Program-made: the position numbers and the translations under genes
Source of the DNA: JAWKUK01 sp041398605
Lineage (GTDB): Bacteria; Planctomycetota; UBA1135; GCA-002686595
NCBI GenBank assembly: GCA_041398605.1
Contig: JAWKUK010000019.1
Span: forward strand, 62,001-126,000
DNA length: 64,000 bases
Direction of reading: 5' to 3'
The notes under the pieces: model-generated
Told to the model about the DNA's origin: nothing
Seen by the model: the letters and a program-made list of their open reading frames with translations, nothing else
Database searches by the model: none
In this document: positions 62,659-64,000 of the stretch, one piece after another
Layout: every line of letters starts with the position of its first letter
How positions within the stretch are numbered: position 1 is the first letter of the stretch

Positions 62659-63294
62659 TCAGCCGTTCGGGCGCATGTTCTTGATGAACTCGTCCGCCTC
62701 GGCGATCGAGCTCTTCATGCGCGTGATGAGCGCCTCGATGTCCTTGCCGATCTGCGCCGACGAGTCACGCAGCGAGCCGATCGCAGCCGCGTTCAACGTG
62801 TGCTTGAGCGTCAGGACGTGGTTGTTGAAGCTCGCGAGGACCGGCGCCATCGTGGCCTCGGCCGAGCGCATCGCGCCGACGACCGTGACAAGCTGGCCCT
62901 TGGTATCGTTCAGCATCGTGCGGCTGTTCTGCTGCATGGACGCATCGGTGATCTCCTCGATCTCACCCTCCCACTCCTTGAACAGGTCGCGGGCGACGTT
63001 CTCGATCGAATCGATGCGCTTGGTCACGCCCTTCGACTCGTCGACGGCGTCCTCGTACTCGCTCTTGAGCTTCTTGTAGAGCTTCTCGAGGTCGCCGCCG
63101 TCGAAGCCCGTCAGGGCCTGAAACGCCTCGTAGGTCGTCTGGAACTGCTCTTGGGCGTCGGCTTGCTGCTCGCGAGCGTCTTCGACGCGATCGACGAGGA
63201 TGGAGCGCTTATCGATGCCGAACTTCTCCATGGTCGCGTAATACGCGGACTGGCAGCCGGCGAGCAGGAGGAGCACGGGAAGGAGCTGTCTCAT
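62659..63294 (-). CDS. DUF2959 family lipoprotein
   Basis: A 211-residue lipoprotein of the DUF2959 family. The signal peptide is MRQLLPVLLLLAGC, lipidated at Cys14, and the family start AYYATMEKFGIDKRSILVDR follows directly. The rest (40-205) is one long helical, coiled-coil-like domain with EQFQTTYEAFQALTGF and an IAEADEFIKNM end. DUF2959 proteins are of unknown function and are common in planctomycetes and gamma-proteobacteria. The in-frame upstream extension is arginine-rich and not real; the ATG at 63294 is fixed by the lipobox. It is read away from the sulfatase gene, 169 bp between start codons. Confidence 0.85.
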   Translation of the reverse strand: MRQLLPVLLLLAGCQSAYYATMEKFGIDKRSILVDRVEDAREQQADAQEQFQTTYEAFQALTGFDGGDLEKLYKKLKSEYEDAVDESKGVTKRIDSIENVARDLFKEWEGEIEEITDASMQQNSRTMLNDTKGQLVTVVGAMRSAEATMAPVLASFNNHVLTLKHTLNAAAIGSLRDSSAQIGKDIEALITRMKSSIAEADEFIKNMRPNG

Positions 63295-63463
63295 CGCTTG
63301 TCTCTGGGGATCGAGGGGCCTGGGAGGGCGACCACGCCGCCTGTGGCGCGGGCGGGGCCCGGGTCTGTCTCGGAGAGTGTAGGGACTCGCGGCGGCCCAG
63401 AGTTCGTACGATCCCGTCACTTCGGGCGCACGGGGCGCCCCAAGCAGCCACTCGACCGATCGA

Positions 63464-64000
63464 ATGATGCTCCAACTCGCGCTGCTCTCCTTCGCCGCGG
63501 TCTCGCTCCAAGACGCGCCCTCCCCCACCACGGGCGCGACGTCGCTGCGCCGCCCCAACGTCGTCCTGATCCTCGCTGACGACCTCGGCGCGGGCGAACT
63601 GGGCGCCTATGGGCAGCAGAAGATCCGCACGCCGCACCTCGACCAGCTCGCCCGCGAAGGGATGCGCTTTGACGCCGCCTATTCCGGCAGCCCTGTCTGC
63701 GCGCCGAGCCGCTGCGTGCTGCTGACGGGCCGGCATTCGGGGCGGGCGGTCGTCCGCGACAACTGGGAGAACGGCGGCTGGGGCCCCGACGAGCCCGAGG
63801 GCCAGTACCCGTTGCCCGCGGCCGAGGTGACCCTCGCGGAGCACCTGCGCGCGGCGGGTTATGCCACGTGCGCCGGCGGCAAATGGGGCCTCGGCGGGCC
63901 GGGCACCGAGGGCGCGCCGAACGCCCAGGGGTTCGACCACTTCATCGGCTACCTGTGCCAACGCGTCGCCCACAACTACTATCCGACGCACCTGTGGCGC
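63464..64000 (+). CDS. arylsulfatase-like sulfatase, 5' part only
   Basis: The first 179 residues of a type I sulfatase, running off the window end. After a signal peptide (about 1-16) come PNVVLILADDLGAGELG with the metal-binding aspartates and the SPVCAPSRCVLLTGRHSG motif. In the latter C79 of CAPSR is the site converted to formylglycine, so this copy should be active, unlike the degenerate sulfatase-fold protein at 18740-20119. HLRAAGYATCAGGKWGLGG also matches the family. It would hydrolyse sulfate esters, probably from polysaccharides, outside the cytoplasm. The maturation enzyme is not in the window. Two adjacent ATGs (63464 and 63467) are possible starts. Confidence 0.92.
   Translation, partial: MMLQLALLSFAAVSLQDAPSPTTGATSLRRPNVVLILADDLGAGELGAYGQQKIRTPHLDQLAREGMRFDAAYSGSPVCAPSRCVLLTGRHSGRAVVRDNWENGGWGPDEPEGQYPLPAAEVTLAEHLRAAGYATCAGGKWGLGGPGTEGAPNAQGFDHFIGYLCQRVAHNYYPTHLWR

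Noticed and set aside
61168..63579. An 803-codon plus-strand frame over the FG-GAP, EfeO-like and DUF2959 genes
   Set aside because: It crosses three genes with clear families and has only low-complexity arginine-rich sequence.

Overview
The window is very GC-rich, densely coded bacterial DNA with no rRNA, tRNA, CRISPR array, prophage or insertion sequence that I could recognise. The gene content points to a planctomycete-like organism. It has a DUF1552 plus DUF1587/1592/1588/1585 (PSD-type) secreted pair, sulfatase-fold proteins, two Ser/Thr protein kinases, FG-GAP and HEAT secreted proteins, a DUF2959 lipoprotein, and three secreted proteins sharing one C-terminal module (..PGGSQG.LCL.G.IGR.VG..). 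This assignment rests on gene families only; no marker RNA is present.

Layout. 0-6.4 kb, minus strand: chorismate synthase coupled to a lone receiver protein, then a lipoprotein and the PSD-type cytochrome operon with its DUF1552 partner. 6.5-10.1 kb: a large Ser/Thr kinase and a secreted C-terminal-module protein. 10.4-20.1 kb: a cytochrome b562-like protein, MutS2 without Smr, a membrane glycosyltransferase, a PLP-dependent trans-sulfuration enzyme, a secreted TIM-barrel protein and a degenerate sulfatase-fold lipoprotein. 20.2-28 kb: a frameshifted M28 peptidase, a MacB/LolCDE-like ABC operon, a second kinase and a solitary ZnuA-like lipoprotein. 28-40.6 kb: GT2 glycosyltransferase and xseA, two paired envelope proteins, a HEAT protein, pabB, an MFS transporter, a Xer recombinase and a DUF368 (PopT-type) membrane protein. 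40.9-48.8 kb: two more C-terminal-module proteins (one an endonuclease I), polA, a double-PAS protein and dinB.

The most distinctive region is 48.9-58.4 kb, ten genes on the plus strand. An OleA-type thiolase and an esterase precede a GbsR/MarR regulator. The regulator heads a compact unit with a FabF-like ketosynthase, a dedicated acyl carrier protein, two CrtI-like FAD oxidoreductases, FabG, a FabZ-like dehydratase and a FabI-like reductase. Together these supply every step of a type II acyl elongation cycle plus two desaturase/isomerase-like enzymes. A perfect 24-bp AT-rich palindrome lies 64 nt before the regulator, and a strong hairpin follows the carrier-protein gene. I read this as a specialised lipid or polyene pathway under self-regulation; the product is not known. 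The right end holds a di-heme oxidoreductase, an FG-GAP protein, an EfeO/M75-like lipoprotein, a DUF2959 lipoprotein and the start of a true sulfatase.

A second recurring theme is short tandem duplication (12, 15 or 21 bp units) at gene ends and in intergenic gaps. In two genes the 21-bp unit contains the stop codon itself.
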